A stretch of 64,000 nt of DNA from an uncultured Bacteroidota bacterium (GCA_902775135.1 CACYKY010000004.1:62001-126000); one strand, 5' to 3'. Positions 35,591 to 45,104 are shown, numbered from the stretch's first letter. Numbers and translations: made by a program. Notes: generated by a model from the letters alone, not told the origin.

Positions 35591-37177
35591 TTATTGTACA
35601 CGGGATCCAAGACGATCCATTGCACAACGGAATCCAATCCAAGAGGATGATTTGTCCTGATCGAGGTAGCGGCGCGAAGCGGCCTGCAGGTAGTAGGCAC
35701 GGTCCTTCCAGCTGCCACCCTTCACAACGCGGACCTTGTTGTTGACCAACGTCACCGTGGGGTGCTCCTTGTCGACAGCCTTGCGGCGATACATCTTGTT
35801 CGTCCAGCTGTCCTCGCCGGTGAGCTCGTCGCTGTCGGCTTCGCCCTCTTCCTCGCTGTATTCCTCAGAGGTCTCCTCTTCGCCTTCATACTCGTCCTCG
35901 TCGCCTTCGGCATCGGGGTCGTCAATCCAGCGCTCGGCCTGTCCAAGGCTCGAGGCACGGTCGCCATCAAGGTAGTTGATGTTGTCGGCCTGACGGTAGT
36001 TGCGGCGGTCCGACTGGTAGTCAACATTCTTGTATCTCATCATACCATCCTCGCCGATGAAGACCTCGTCGTCCTCGTCAATCTCGGGGGTGACATAGAC
36101 GTTACCACGATAGGGGTCAAGGTCGTCGGCACCAACGGGGTTGACGGTCTTACGATAGACGTCCCTGCACCATTCGCTCACGTTGCCGGCCATGTTGTAC
36201 AGGCCGTAGTCGTTGGGGAAGTACCACTTCACCGGGCAGGTGTAATCCCAGCCGTCGTTCAGGTTGCCAGCCACACCCATGGCGTCGCCACGCGTGCGCT
36301 TGAAGTTGGCAAGGAACTGGCCGTAGTATTTCTTGTTGGCGGAGCGCAGGCTCTGGCCGGCCCAAGGATAGGTCTTGTGCTCGGTGACACGCTCGTCATA
36401 GGTGGTGCCTATCATGCCCAGGGCGGCAAACTCCCACTCAGCCTCTGTTGGCAGACGATAGTAGGGGTAGAGGATACCGTCCGACTTGCGGATCTGGCGC
36501 TCCTCGCCACCGGCAGAGGGGTCAAGGTTCTCAATGCCTTTCTTCACCTCGCCCTCATAACGGCCGGCAAGGTAGACGTCCGTCTGGAAGGCATTGGTTC
36601 CCAGGTTCTCCTGGTCAAGCATCAGCACACCCATGTCCACAAGCAGCTTCTCGTTGACACGGTCGGTACGCCAGGTGCAGAAAGCCATGGCCTGCTCCCA
36701 GGTCACTCCCACCACGGGATAGTCCTGATAGCTGGGGCTCTGGAAATAATGGTCGACAAAGCTCTCACGCCATGCCAGACGGTCACGCCAGGTGGCGGTG
36801 TCGGGCATCACGAAGGAGACCTTCTCCGGATACTCCTCGCCATAGGCGCGGCGCATCCAGTAGACAAATTCGCCGTACTGCTTGTTGCTCACCTCGGTCT
36901 CATCCATGTAGAAGGAGGAGACGGTGACGGTGTGGGCCACATTGTCCCACGCATAGCGGGTGTCCTCGTTGACATGGCCCATCACAAACGAGCCTCCCTC
37001 GATGAACACCAAACCGGGTGCGGTGGTCTGGTTGGTACGGTCAGAAACATCATATCCGCCCCACTCAGGGTCGTTGTAGTTCCATCCTGTGGTCTCAGAC
37101 TTGCCGGCCTTGTTTCCACACGAGGCCAGAAGCATCACGGCAGCCAACATCAGGCTTGAGAATTTGAACACTTTCAT
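35591..37177 (-). CDS. gldJ: GldJ-like lipoprotein of the type IX secretion system
   Basis: 528 residues with a lipobox (LAAVMLLASCGN). TGWNYNDPEWGGYDVSDR then PGLVFIEGGSFVMG opens a formylglycine-generating-enzyme-like (sulfatase-modifying) fold, continued by YRLPTEAEWEFAALG, NMAGNVSEWCRDVY and RVVKGGSWKDRAYYLQAA. These fit GldJ, which stabilises other gliding/T9SS proteins; GldK/PorK is the close alternative. A strongly acidic insert (YEGEEETSEEYSEEEGEADS) lies near residue 440. It follows the PorP gene in the same direction after 65 bp. Confidence 0.82.
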   Translation of the reverse strand: MKVFKFSSLMLAAVMLLASCGNKAGKSETTGWNYNDPEWGGYDVSDRTNQTTAPGLVFIEGGSFVMGHVNEDTRYAWDNVAHTVTVSSFYMDETEVSNKQYGEFVYWMRRAYGEEYPEKVSFVMPDTATWRDRLAWRESFVDHYFQSPSYQDYPVVGVTWEQAMAFCTWRTDRVNEKLLVDMGVLMLDQENLGTNAFQTDVYLAGRYEGEVKKGIENLDPSAGGEERQIRKSDGILYPYYRLPTEAEWEFAALGMIGTTYDERVTEHKTYPWAGQSLRSANKKYYGQFLANFKRTRGDAMGVAGNLNDGWDYTCPVKWYFPNDYGLYNMAGNVSEWCRDVYRKTVNPVGADDLDPYRGNVYVTPEIDEDDEVFIGEDGMMRYKNVDYQSDRRNYRQADNINYLDGDRASSLGQAERWIDDPDAEGDEDEYEGEEETSEEYSEEEGEADSDELTGEDSWTNKMYRRKAVDKEHPTVTLVNNKVRVVKGGSWKDRAYYLQAASRRYLDQDKSSSWIGFRCAMDRLGSRVQ

Positions 37178-37242
37178 ATTTCTTATTTAATTTTATTGTT
37201 CTTTATAACGTATTTCTTCAAAAAAAGTTTCACCCTTCATCG

Positions 37243-38241
37243 CTAGAACGACGGGCAACGGATGGCTTTCACCTTCTTTTTGTGCTCAGGCACAGGCAAC
37301 AGGAAGCCCGCGGTAATCTCGTGCGCTCCGGCGGTGCTGTTGGCCAGCTTCGACACCGTCACGTCGTAGCTGTAGCCCACCTTGAAGTAGTCCTGCTGCA
37401 CGCCCACCTGGAAGATGAAGGCATCGGTGTTCTCCGTGCCATGACGGAACCACACGCCCACCAGGAAGGGCATCCAGTCAAGGTAGACACCATAGTTGAA
37501 GTAGTGGAAGCCGCCCTGATACTGGTACACGATATTGGGCGAGATAATGGGCGTGCCAAGGCCGAGCGACGACTGGCGGCGACCCTCTTCAGCCACGTTG
37601 ATCAGTCCTCCGCCATGCACGGTGAATTTCATCGGCACAGGGTCGGTGGAATAGAAGGCCACATTGGGTTGCGTCAAGTGCGCGGCGGCAATGCCGGCAT
37701 ACCACTTCGAGCCGTTGACCAAGAGGCCCGCATTGAAGTCGGGGGTCCACTGGCTCAGCTTGTCCGGAGGCGTGGCTCCCGTGGCATACGAGAAACCCAT
37801 CTCACGGTCAATCTGGTCGGGGAAACGCAGGTAATCGTCCCAACTCAGGTGGGTGTTGACAATCGAGGCCTGCAAGGCAGCACTCATGTAGATGTCGCGG
37901 CTGAGCTGGAAACGGAAGGAGTAGATGGCACCCAACGAGTTGGTAGACAGCGCTCCATGGTCACCCACGCGGTCGGTCATCACTATGAATCCCAAGCCTC
38001 CGTGAAGGTCGGGAAAATACTGGTCGTAGGAGGCGGAGACGGTGGTGAACGCACTCACCAATCCCGGCCACTGGGCACGGTAGGTCAGCGAGATACGGGG
38101 CGCCACAGCAGATCCCGCAAAGGCTGGGTTCAGGTAGAGTGGATTGGCATAGAACTGGGAGAAGCCCACATCCTGGGCACCCGCCGTCGCACTCAGCAAC
38201 ATCATGGCACCCAAAAATGCATATTTCAGTCTCCTTTTCAT
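37243..38241 (-). CDS. PorP/SprF family type IX secretion membrane protein
   Basis: 332 residues from ATG 38241 (signal MKRRLKYAFLGAMMLLSATA), chosen because an A-rich leader precedes it; ATG 38256 is an alternative. The mature start DVGFSQFYANPLYLNPAFAG is the hallmark of PorP/SprF, outer-membrane barrels that anchor cargo or machinery of the type IX system. The rest has barrel strands and a basic tail. Pairing with gldJ supports a secretion role. A perfect palindrome sits at 38257-38272 in the leader. Confidence 0.88.
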   Translation of the reverse strand: MKRRLKYAFLGAMMLLSATAGAQDVGFSQFYANPLYLNPAFAGSAVAPRISLTYRAQWPGLVSAFTTVSASYDQYFPDLHGGLGFIVMTDRVGDHGALSTNSLGAIYSFRFQLSRDIYMSAALQASIVNTHLSWDDYLRFPDQIDREMGFSYATGATPPDKLSQWTPDFNAGLLVNGSKWYAGIAAAHLTQPNVAFYSTDPVPMKFTVHGGGLINVAEEGRRQSSLGLGTPIISPNIVYQYQGGFHYFNYGVYLDWMPFLVGVWFRHGTENTDAFIFQVGVQQDYFKVGYSYDVTVSKLANSTAGAHEITAGFLLPVPEHKKKVKAIRCPSF

Positions 38242-38256
38242 TCGTTTTTCTGACAT

Positions 38257-38272
38257 ATTATAGGCCTATAAT
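38257..38272. promoter_or_regulatory. ATTATAGGCCTATAAT palindrome before porP
   Basis: A perfect 16-bp palindrome lies between a weak -7 element (minus-strand AATCTTTG, 38288-38295) and the coding start, where an operator or mRNA hairpin could act. Confidence 0.4.
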
Positions 38273-38376
38273 CAAAATGCAATATTACAAAGATTTTTTC
38301 AATTGACAATAATTTAAATTAAAAAAAAATGCAACACACATGTTATCAGCACAATATTTTTACTCCCCAATGTCCA

Positions 38377-39021
38377 TTAGAGCTTCCAAACAGCGTATTC
38401 CACACCGCCGACAGACGCAATTTTGCGGTTTTTGCGTTCCTGCATCAGCCGACATCCGTAGTATGTCATGGCGTCGCACTGCCCCTCCGTCGCCACGGTC
38501 ATCCGCACCTCCTCCAACCCCTCGCACATCGAGAAGGCAGAGATGCCGATATGGGTCACCGTCGCCGGCAACACCAGCTCCGTCAGCCCTCGGCAGTAGG
38601 CGAAAGCACCCTCGCCGATTTCCCGCAACCCCTCTGCTAACGCCAAGGTTCTCAAGGCCGTACACCCGCACAACGCCTGCGTGCCGATAGTGACGATGCC
38701 CTTGGCCGTCAGGCCGGTCAAACTGTCGCAGCGGTAGAAGGCGTTCTCCCCCACTCCCACCACCTCGTAATCCACTCCCTCATGCCGCACGCGGTCGGGT
38801 ATCACCAAGTCACCAACAGGCTTGTTCCCAGCATAATAGGGCCACTCCCTCTCGGGGTGGGTAACCATCACCTGCGCCCTCTCCGGCACCATCCGGTAGT
38901 AGAGCATCTGTCCGCTGGGGGCAGCGGCGCAGAAATCATACTGTGCCTGCACCTCCCCGCCTCCCAAAGCGGCAGCCATACAACATGCTATCAGCACTTT
39001 AACGACTTTCAATCCTTTCAT
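38377..39021 (-). CDS. BspA-like leucine-rich-repeat exported protein
   Basis: 214 residues from ATG 39021 with signal peptide (VVKVLIACCMAAALGGGEVQA). LRR_5/BspA-type units follow: VVGVGENAFYRCDSLTGL, IVTIGTQALCGCTALRTLAL, LREIGEGAFAYCRGLTELVL, VTHIGISAFSMCEGLEEV. Such proteins are surface or secreted and often mediate binding. A TATCTTTG -7 element at 39043-39050 lies just upstream, which rules out the longer frame starting at 39045. It is short for the family. Confidence 0.8.
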   Translation of the reverse strand: MKGLKVVKVLIACCMAAALGGGEVQAQYDFCAAAPSGQMLYYRMVPERAQVMVTHPEREWPYYAGNKPVGDLVIPDRVRHEGVDYEVVGVGENAFYRCDSLTGLTAKGIVTIGTQALCGCTALRTLALAEGLREIGEGAFAYCRGLTELVLPATVTHIGISAFSMCEGLEEVRMTVATEGQCDAMTYYGCRLMQERKNRKIASVGGVEYAVWKL

Positions 39022-39042
39022 CTTACATCCATTTTCAAATTG

Positions 39043-39050
39043 CAAAGATA
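39043..39050 (-). promoter_or_regulatory. -7 element of the LRR protein promoter
   Basis: TATCTTTG on the minus strand, 22 bp before the start codon; the -33 element is not clear. Confidence 0.5.
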
Positions 39051-39517
39051 CAACTTTTTTCCATAAATCAGCTAACCGTAAACCCCAAAAACGGTAAACG
39101 GTAAACGGTAAACAGTAAACGGTAAACCAAATATCTATAAACTATAAACTAAAAAAAAGAGTCACCCCCAAACCCGCGTCAGCATAGAAACCAAATAATC
39201 ATCAGCAAGAATAAAAACTTTCGTTTCTTCCGTGTATTTAGATGTTCAGAGTGAACACATAACCGATGTCCTCAATTCGTTAGATTAGTGTGATTCGTGG
39301 TCAAAACCCAAAAACCGCGTCAGCCAAAAACCACTCCATCGCAAGCGAAGCAAGCGATACCTTGTAATAAGAAAATTTCGCTAACCATCATGTTCCATGA
39401 CATTTAGCGACCTCATCGAAAACAAAAAACACCACCCCCAAAAAGAAAATTGGCATAATTCGTTTTTATTTTGTATATTTGCACCTTCGAAAACGAAGGG
39501 CAACTTTTTGTAAAAGA
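39051..39517. repeat. Repeat-filled spacer, first composite copy
   Basis: A ~470-bp spacer without genes. It holds CGGTAAA heptamers (39075-39127) and CTATAAA heptamers (39135-39150), then ATTCGTTAGATTAGTG (from 39275) and a 30-bp block (39338-39367, starting ATCGCAAGCGAAGC). Both blocks recur in the spacer at 43285-43721. CCGCGTCAGC occurs twice here (39171 and 39315 areas). The last part is AT-rich leader. Confidence 0.8.
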
Positions 39518-40027
39518 ATGATTGGTTGGATTATAATCATTATTTTGCTTCTGGCGCTGTTCCTCATTCCCGTGGGAATAGCCGCCTGGGTACTCTCCAT
39601 CTACTACAACAAACAGGAAAAAGCGCTGCGCGACGAGGCCGAAGCACACCGCAAGATCCTCGACGGCACCTACGACCGCATCTGGAACAACATCAAACAG
39701 CGCGCAGGCATCCGAGAGGAATACCGCCGCTCCTTCAACGACATCTACCCCGACCTGCTCGACCAATCCATTAACAACGAGGTATTTGTCGACTGGATCC
39801 TCGAATGCAACCCCGACTTCGACCCCAACGAGTACGTCCCCCTGCTCGAAAACATCGCCCTCGACCGACAGAAATTCATCTCCCACCAGAGCCGCATGCT
39901 CTCCCTCATCAAGGAACACCGCATCCTCGTCTCGGGCATCCCCGCCAAATGGCTCATCCACGACTGCTCCGCCATCCAGTATGTGCCCATGGACACCGAA
40001 TTTGCCCGCTGGGGTCGCCGTCTCTAA
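39518..40027 (+). CDS. Membrane-anchored coiled-coil protein, LemA-like layout
   Basis: 169 residues from ATG 39518 (MIGWIIIIILLLALFLIPVG), with one N-terminal membrane segment followed by a helical domain: EKALRDEAEAHRKILDGTYD, IWNNIKQRAGIREEYRRSF, and a second part EHRILVSGIPAKWLI. The layout recalls LemA-type proteins, but the match is loose and I would not assign the family firmly. The upstream frame to 39479 is discarded because ATG 39518 begins a clean membrane helix. It precedes the GH29 gene by 18 bp. Confidence 0.6.
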   Translation: MIGWIIIIILLLALFLIPVGIAAWVLSIYYNKQEKALRDEAEAHRKILDGTYDRIWNNIKQRAGIREEYRRSFNDIYPDLLDQSINNEVFVDWILECNPDFDPNEYVPLLENIALDRQKFISHQSRMLSLIKEHRILVSGIPAKWLIHDCSAIQYVPMDTEFARWGRRL

Positions 40028-40045
40028 CCGATAGCAAGCGCCCCT

Positions 40046-41539
40046 ATGAAACATCCTTCCCTCCGCCTGCTGCTCGTCGCATCTCTCACCCTCGCGATGG
40101 CATGCTCCCCAGCCGTCATCGAGCCTTTCGGCCCCACCCCCACACCCCAGCAGGTGGCGTGGCAACGCATGGAAATCAACATGTTCTGCCATTTCGGACC
40201 CAACACCTTCAGCGGCGCCGAATGGGGCGACGGCACCGAGCCCGAAGACCTCTTCAACCCCCGCGCCCTCGATTGCTCCCAGTGGGTCGACGTGGCCGAA
40301 GCCGCCGGCATGAAGGGCATCATCCTCACCGCCAAACACCACGACGGCTTCTGCCTCTGGCCGTCGCAGCAAAGCACTCACACCGTGGCCTCTAGCCTCT
40401 GGCGTAAGGGCAAGGGCGACGTGCTGCGCGAGTTCACCGACGCCTGCCGCGGAAGGGTCAAGGCCGGCGTCTACATCTCCCCCTGGGATCGCAACCACCC
40501 CGCCTACGGCTCCGAGGCCTACAACGACGTGTTCGTCAACACCCTCCGCGAGGTGCACTCCACCTACGGACCCCTCTTCGAACAATGGTTCGACGGCGCC
40601 TGCGGCGAAGGCCCCAACGGCAAGAAACAGCACTACGACTGGCCTCGCTTCTTGCAAACCATGCACACACTCAACCCCCTCGCCATCATCTTCAGCGACA
40701 TCGGCCCCGGATGCCGCTGGGTGGGCAACGAGGAAGGGCGCGCCGGCGACACCTGCTGGAGCACCCTCAACACCCATGGCGCCACTCCCTCCGACAACAA
40801 GCCCTCCCCCGCCGAACTCCAAACCGGCCACGCCCCCCTTTCCACAAAAAGACTTTCCACCCAAGAACTTTCCACCCAAAGACTTTCCACTTTCCACTTT
40901 CCACTTTCCACTCTCCACTGGGTCCCCGCCGAAGTCGACGTCAGCATCCGCCCCGGTTGGTTCTGGCACCCAGACGAGCACCCCAAGAGCGTCGACGAGC
41001 TCATGGAGATCTATTTCAACTCCGTGGGTCGCAACGGCTTGCTGCTGCTCAACGTGCCTCCCGACACCAACGGACGCATCTGCCCCGAGGACTCCCTACG
41101 GCTCATCGAGTTCCGCCGCGAACGCGACCGCATCTTCAGCCGCGACCTCGCCGCTGGCGCCGAGGTCCACGCCTGGCACAAGCCTGGCCATCAGGCCAAA
41201 AACGTCCTCGACACCAACTACCACACCTTCTGGGCAGCCACAGCCAAGGAGGCCGAGCTCACCATGGAGCTCGACTCCCTCACCGAGTTCGACATCATCG
41301 TCATCCAGGAGTACATCCCCCTGGGGCAACGCATCACCAGCGTCAACCTCCTGCTCGACCCCGGCGACGGCCTCTACTCCTACTCCCTCAGCGACCATCC
41401 CCTCTGCTCCACAGTGGGTTACAAGCGCATCATCCGCCTTCCCCAGCCCGTGCGCTGGCGCAAGCTGGTCTTCCAGTTCCAGGGGATGGCACCCCCCGTC
41501 ATCAACCGCATAGCCCTCTTTAATTCCCACGCCCAATGA
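40046..41539 (+). CDS. GH29 alpha-L-fucosidase with in-frame repeat insert
   Basis: 497 residues, lipoprotein-type signal (LLLVASLTLAMACSP). The barrel has MEINMFCHFGPNTFSGAEWG, GIILTAKHHDGFCLWPS, VKAGVYISPWDRNHP and EQWFDGACG near residue 181, whose Asp is the expected GH29 nucleophile. WVPAEVDVSIRPGWFWHPDE and GRNGLLLLNVPPDTNGRI complete the fold; a C-terminal beta region (NVLDTNYHTFWAA) resembles an F5/8C-like module. Residues about 265-292 (LSTKRLSTQELSTQRLSTFH) come from a repeat array just before the conserved WVPAE strand. Its TGA overlaps the next ATG. Confidence 0.92.
   Translation: MKHPSLRLLLVASLTLAMACSPAVIEPFGPTPTPQQVAWQRMEINMFCHFGPNTFSGAEWGDGTEPEDLFNPRALDCSQWVDVAEAAGMKGIILTAKHHDGFCLWPSQQSTHTVASSLWRKGKGDVLREFTDACRGRVKAGVYISPWDRNHPAYGSEAYNDVFVNTLREVHSTYGPLFEQWFDGACGEGPNGKKQHYDWPRFLQTMHTLNPLAIIFSDIGPGCRWVGNEEGRAGDTCWSTLNTHGATPSDNKPSPAELQTGHAPLSTKRLSTQELSTQRLSTFHFPLSTLHWVPAEVDVSIRPGWFWHPDEHPKSVDELMEIYFNSVGRNGLLLLNVPPDTNGRICPEDSLRLIEFRRERDRIFSRDLAAGAEVHAWHKPGHQAKNVLDTNYHTFWAATAKEAELTMELDSLTEFDIIVIQEYIPLGQRITSVNLLLDPGDGLYSYSLSDHPLCSTVGYKRIIRLPQPVRWRKLVFQFQGMAPPVINRIALFNSHAQ
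40838..40919. repeat. ACTTTCC heptamer array inside GH29 gene
   Basis: Interrupted ACTTTCC units (with CAAAAAG and CAAAGA spacers) are followed by four nearly continuous ones. They match the arrays in the GH97 and M23 genes and keep the frame open. Confidence 0.9.
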
Positions 41540-43284
41540 AACACCTTGTCCACATACTGCTCTGCGCAAGCCTCCTTTTCCACCTTTCCCCCTCCACAAA
41601 AGAACTTTCCACAAAAGAACTTTCCACTCAAAGCCTTTCCACTCAAGAACTTTCCGTTTTCAATTTTCAATTTTCATTTTTCAATTTTCCACTTTCCACT
41701 CAAAGACCTTCCCTCCCCCAGAACTATTTCCGCCTGCCGCTCGACGGTGACATCGGCCTCTCCGCCACCTTCGCCGAGATACGCCTCAACCACTTCCACG
41801 CCGGCCTCGACATCCGCACCGGCGGCGACATCGGCAAGCCCGTCTACGCCGTCGCCGACGGCTACGTGTGCGGCGTACGCATCTCGCCCTGGGGCGGCGG
41901 CAAAATCCTCTACCTCAAGCACCCCAACGGCTACTCCTCCGTCTATATGCACCTCGACGGCTACGCCGGCGACATCGCCCGCTATGTGGAACGCGAGCAA
42001 TACAAAGACCACAGCTACAGCCTCGTGCGCGACATCCCCGAGGGTCTCCTGCCCGTCAAGAAAGGACAACTCATCGCCTATAGCGGCAACTCCGGCGGCA
42101 GCGCCGGACCCCACCTCCACTTCGAGCTCCGCATGGGCGGCCGCACCATCAACCCCCTCCTCTTCGGACTCCCCTACTCCGACAACATCAACCCCACCCT
42201 CCGCGGCATACGCCTCTACCCCGACAACGGCGACCCCCTGCCCCTGGGCAAGGAGGACGAGGTCAGCGTCGCCGGACCCTTCTACCTGGGCATCTACGCC
42301 ACCGACGCCGCTCCGGGCTCCACCTCCCGCAACGGCATCGACCACATCGACATCCACGTCGACGGCACCCTCTTCTTCCGCTACACCACCCAGGCCTTCC
42401 CCCTCGACAGCAGCCGCTCTTCCAACGCCATCATCGACTTCCCCCACTACCTGCGCACCCGCGAGCCCTACCTCCTCACCCGCTCCCTCCCGGGGGCCCA
42501 GGGCGAATGGATACCCGTCTGCCGCGGCGACGGCAAGCTGCGCTTCGCCGAAGGCTCCCTCCACAGCATCAAGGTCACCGTCTACGACATCCGCGGCAAC
42601 CTCGCCGAGCGCTCCTTCAGCGTCCGCGCGCTGCCGCCCCTGCCACCTGCCGAAAGCCCCGCTGAGCGCGGCACCTACCCCGTAGAGTATGCCCGCCCAC
42701 TCAAGGTCAACGGCGAGCAGATGCGCCTCGTCCTGCCCGCCAACACCCTCTATGCCAACGACCGCCTGCGTCTCCTCAGCACCCCCTCCTCCCTCTACCC
42801 CTCGCCACTCTGCACCGTCGAACCCACCGTCAACGCCCTGCCGCCCAACAAGACCTACACCCTCTCCATCAAGGCCGCTGAGGCCTCCGACAAAGCCGTC
42901 ATCGTGCGTGTCGACGGCAAGAAAGAATCGGCCTACGCCACCCGCCGCGAGGGCTACTGGTACACCGCCGACGTGCGCGACTTCGGACTCTTCGCCGTCA
43001 CCCTCGACACCACGCCGCCACGCATCGCACCCGCCAACTTCAAGGACGGCGGTCGACTCAAAGGCAACACCATCAGGGTGAAAATCAGCGACAACCTCAG
43101 CGGCATCAACACCTACCATTGCTACCTCAACGGCACATGGATCCTGGCCGAATACGACGGCAAGAGCGCCACCCTCACCATCAATGCCGGCACCAAACTC
43201 AAAGCCGGCCGCAACACCCTCCGCGTCGACCTCTCCGACCTCGCCAACAACACCGCCTCCGCCCTCTTCACCCTCACCCAATAA
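41536..43284 (+). CDS. M23 family metallopeptidase with repeat-derived N-terminal segment
   Basis: 582 residues. A signal peptide (MKHLVHILLCASLLFHLS) is followed directly by about 40 residues encoded by repeats (STKELSTKELSTQSLSTQEL; FNFQFSFFNFPLST). Then comes the peptidase M23 domain: HFHAGLDIRTGGDIGKPVYA (HxxxD zinc ligands, near residue 86) and SAGPHLHFELRMGG (HLH, near 194). C-terminal Ig-like domains end with DLSDLANNTASALFTLTQ. M23 enzymes cut cell-wall peptides. ATG overlaps the fucosidase stop (ATGA). Confidence 0.88.
   Translation: MKHLVHILLCASLLFHLSPSTKELSTKELSTQSLSTQELSVFNFQFSFFNFPLSTQRPSLPQNYFRLPLDGDIGLSATFAEIRLNHFHAGLDIRTGGDIGKPVYAVADGYVCGVRISPWGGGKILYLKHPNGYSSVYMHLDGYAGDIARYVEREQYKDHSYSLVRDIPEGLLPVKKGQLIAYSGNSGGSAGPHLHFELRMGGRTINPLLFGLPYSDNINPTLRGIRLYPDNGDPLPLGKEDEVSVAGPFYLGIYATDAAPGSTSRNGIDHIDIHVDGTLFFRYTTQAFPLDSSRSSNAIIDFPHYLRTREPYLLTRSLPGAQGEWIPVCRGDGKLRFAEGSLHSIKVTVYDIRGNLAERSFSVRALPPLPPAESPAERGTYPVEYARPLKVNGEQMRLVLPANTLYANDRLRLLSTPSSLYPSPLCTVEPTVNALPPNKTYTLSIKAAEASDKAVIVRVDGKKESAYATRREGYWYTADVRDFGLFAVTLDTTPPRIAPANFKDGGRLKGNTIRVKISDNLSGINTYHCYLNGTWILAEYDGKSATLTINAGTKLKAGRNTLRVDLSDLANNTASALFTLTQ
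41591..41713. repeat. Mixed heptamer array inside M23 gene
   Basis: Units AAAGAAC/TTTCCAC (two 7-mers making a 14-mer) lead into TCAATTT units and back to ACTTTCC units. The array lies immediately after the signal peptide codons and keeps the frame. Confidence 0.9.
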
Positions 43285-43690
43285 CCCGAAGCCCAAGTCG
43301 CTGAGTGGCTGAGTGGCTAAGTAGCGGATGGAATTTGCCCTGAAAGGGCATCATAACCTAGCACAGGGCCTCGGCCCTGTGTAAACGCGATACCCTTTTC
43401 ATATCCCCGCCCCTGTAGGGGGCACATAACAAAATGTCCGTCCATTCGTTAGATTAGTGCGATTCGTGGTCAAAATCAAAAAACCACGCAAAACAAAATA
43501 ACTATTAACTATTATCTATTAACTAAAAAAAGCCCCGCGTCAGCAGAAAAAAAACTCATCGCAAGCGAAGCAAGCGATACCTTGTAAAAAATTTACAAGA
43601 TTTACCAGATTTCGTGAGCGAAGCAAGCAGGAGACCCAAGACCGCGCCAGCCCCCAACTATTAACTATTATCTATTAACTATTAACTAAA
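43285..43690. repeat. Repeat-filled spacer, second composite copy
   Basis: No gene here. In order: CTGAGTGG octamers (43300-43324); an ACAGGGCCTCGGCCCTGT palindrome (about 43362-43379); the ATTCGTTAGATTAGTG block (43444-43475, one mismatch to 39275-39306 over 32 bp); ATTAACT heptamers (43500-43524); a CCGCGTCAGC block; the 30-bp block identical to 39338-39367 (43558-43587); and more ATTAACT heptamers (43656-43687). Confidence 0.85.
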
Positions 43691-43714
43691 AAGGGCGGCC
43701 CCAGGGCCGCCCTT
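43691..43714 (-). terminator. Terminator of ornithine aminotransferase
   Basis: AAGGGCGGCC pairs perfectly with GGCCGCCCTT around a CCAG loop; on the minus strand it is followed by TTTTAG, 8 bp past the stop codon. Confidence 0.8.
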
Positions 43715-43721
43715 GATCAGT

Positions 43722-44942
43722 TCATTCAAACGACTTGATAGCTTCCTTGATCAGCTCCATGGCCTCGCGAAGCTGTGCCTCTGTGATGCACAGCGGGGGA
43801 GCGAAGCGGATGATATGCTGGTGGGTGGGCTTGGCAAGCACGCCGAGGTCGCGCATCTTCAGGCACACATCCCATGCCTCCTTGCCGTTGTGGGGCTTGA
43901 TGATGATGGCGTTCAGCAGACCCTTGCCGCGCACCTTCTCGATCATCGGACTCTTGAAGTTGCTCATCTCCTCGCGGAAGATCTTACCCAGACGGTCGGC
44001 GTTCTCCATCAGGTGCTCCTCTTTGATCACCTGCAGGGCGGCGATACTGACCTTGGCGGCGATGGGGTTGCCACCGAAGGTGGAACCGTGCTCGCCGGGC
44101 TTGATATTCAGCATGATGTCGTCGTCGGCCAGCACGGCGCTCACGGGCATCACGCCGCCACCCAGGGCCTTGCCCAGGATCAGGATGTCGGGACGCACGC
44201 CCTCGTGGTCGCAGGCGAGCATCTTACCCGTACGGGCGATACCGCACTGCACCTCGTCGGCCATGAACAGCACATTGTATTTCTTGCAGATATCGTAGCA
44301 TTTCTTCAGGTAGCCCTCGTCGGGGACATACACGCCGGCCTCACCCTGGATGGGCTCCAGCAGGAAGCCTGCCACCTCCTTGCCGTGTTCGGCGAGGCAT
44401 TTCTCAAGGGCGTCGGGATCGTTATAGGGGATGCGGAGGAAGCCGGGGGTCATGGGACCGTAGTTGGCGTAGCTCTCCGGGTCGTTGCTCATGGTGATGA
44501 TGGTGATGGTGCGGCCGTGGAAGTTACCCTCGCAGCAGACGATCTTCACCTTGTCGTTGGGGATACCTTTCTTCACCACACCCCAGCGGCGGGCAAGCTT
44601 CAGGCCTGTCTCGTCGGCTTCGGCGCCGGTGTTCATGGGCAGCACCTTGTCGTAGCCGAAATACTCGGTGACATATTTCTCCCACTCGCCGAGGCAGTCA
44701 TTGTAGAAAGCGCGGCTGCTGAGGGTCAGCAGGTGGGCCTGGTCGCACATGGCCTTGACAATCTTCGGGTGGCAGTGGCCTTGGTTGACAGCGCTGTAGG
44801 CCGAGAGGAAGTCGAAATACTTCTTTCCCTCGCAGTCCCACACGAAAGCGCCCTCACCCTTGGCGAGAACGACGGGCAGCGGATGATAGTTATGGGCGCC
44901 GTATTTGGCTTCCATCTCCATGAATTGTTCTGATTTTGTCAT
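43722..44942 (-). CDS. rocD: Ornithine aminotransferase
   Basis: 406-residue class III PLP aminotransferase that converts ornithine and 2-oxoglutarate to glutamate semialdehyde. Features are [41 protein letters not shown] (phosphate site), [34 protein letters not shown] and [20 protein letters not shown] with the PLP Lys near 254. The GAEA-E start and lack of acetylornithine-specific features favour RocD over ArgD. A strong promoter lies upstream and a strong terminator downstream, so it is a single-gene unit. Confidence 0.93.
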   Translation of the reverse strand: MTKSEQFMEMEAKYGAHNYHPLPVVLAKGEGAFVWDCEGKKYFDFLSAYSAVNQGHCHPKIVKAMCDQAHLLTLSSRAFYNDCLGEWEKYVTEYFGYDKVLPMNTGAEADETGLKLARRWGVVKKGIPNDKVKIVCCEGNFHGRTITIITMSNDPESYANYGPMTPGFLRIPYNDPDALEKCLAEHGKEVAGFLLEPIQGEAGVYVPDEGYLKKCYDICKKYNVLFMADEVQCGIARTGKMLACDHEGVRPDILILGKALGGGVMPVSAVLADDDIMLNIKPGEHGSTFGGNPIAAKVSIAALQVIKEEHLMENADRLGKIFREEMSNFKSPMIEKVRGKGLLNAIIIKPHNGKEAWDVCLKMRDLGVLAKPTHQHIIRFAPPLCITEAQLREAMELIKEAIKSFE

Positions 44943-44989
44943 AGTTATAATGTTTTTGTTGTATAAATATTTGTATCCTTATCGGACTG

Positions 44990-45022
44990 CAAATATACAC
45001 ATTATTTTTAAATATACACAAA
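44990..45022 (-). promoter_or_regulatory. rocD promoter
   Basis: TATATTTG (44990-44997) with TTTG (45019-45022) 21 bp upstream on the minus strand, 48 bp before the start codon. Confidence 0.75.
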
Positions 45023-45104
45023 ATATTTTTGAACAGGCATGTTTGTCGGGAGAAGTTGCTATAGGCCATGTCTCCTTCGGAGCCAGGCAGAGGTGGGCGT
45101 TAGG

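Noticed and set aside
39413..40981. 522-codon minus-strand frame over the small membrane protein and GH29
   Set aside because: Crosses two genes and a spacer and shows no family features.
41674..43296. 540-codon minus-strand frame over the M23 gene
   Set aside because: Low-complexity Gly/Val/Glu/Ala text from GC-rich antisense; no domain.
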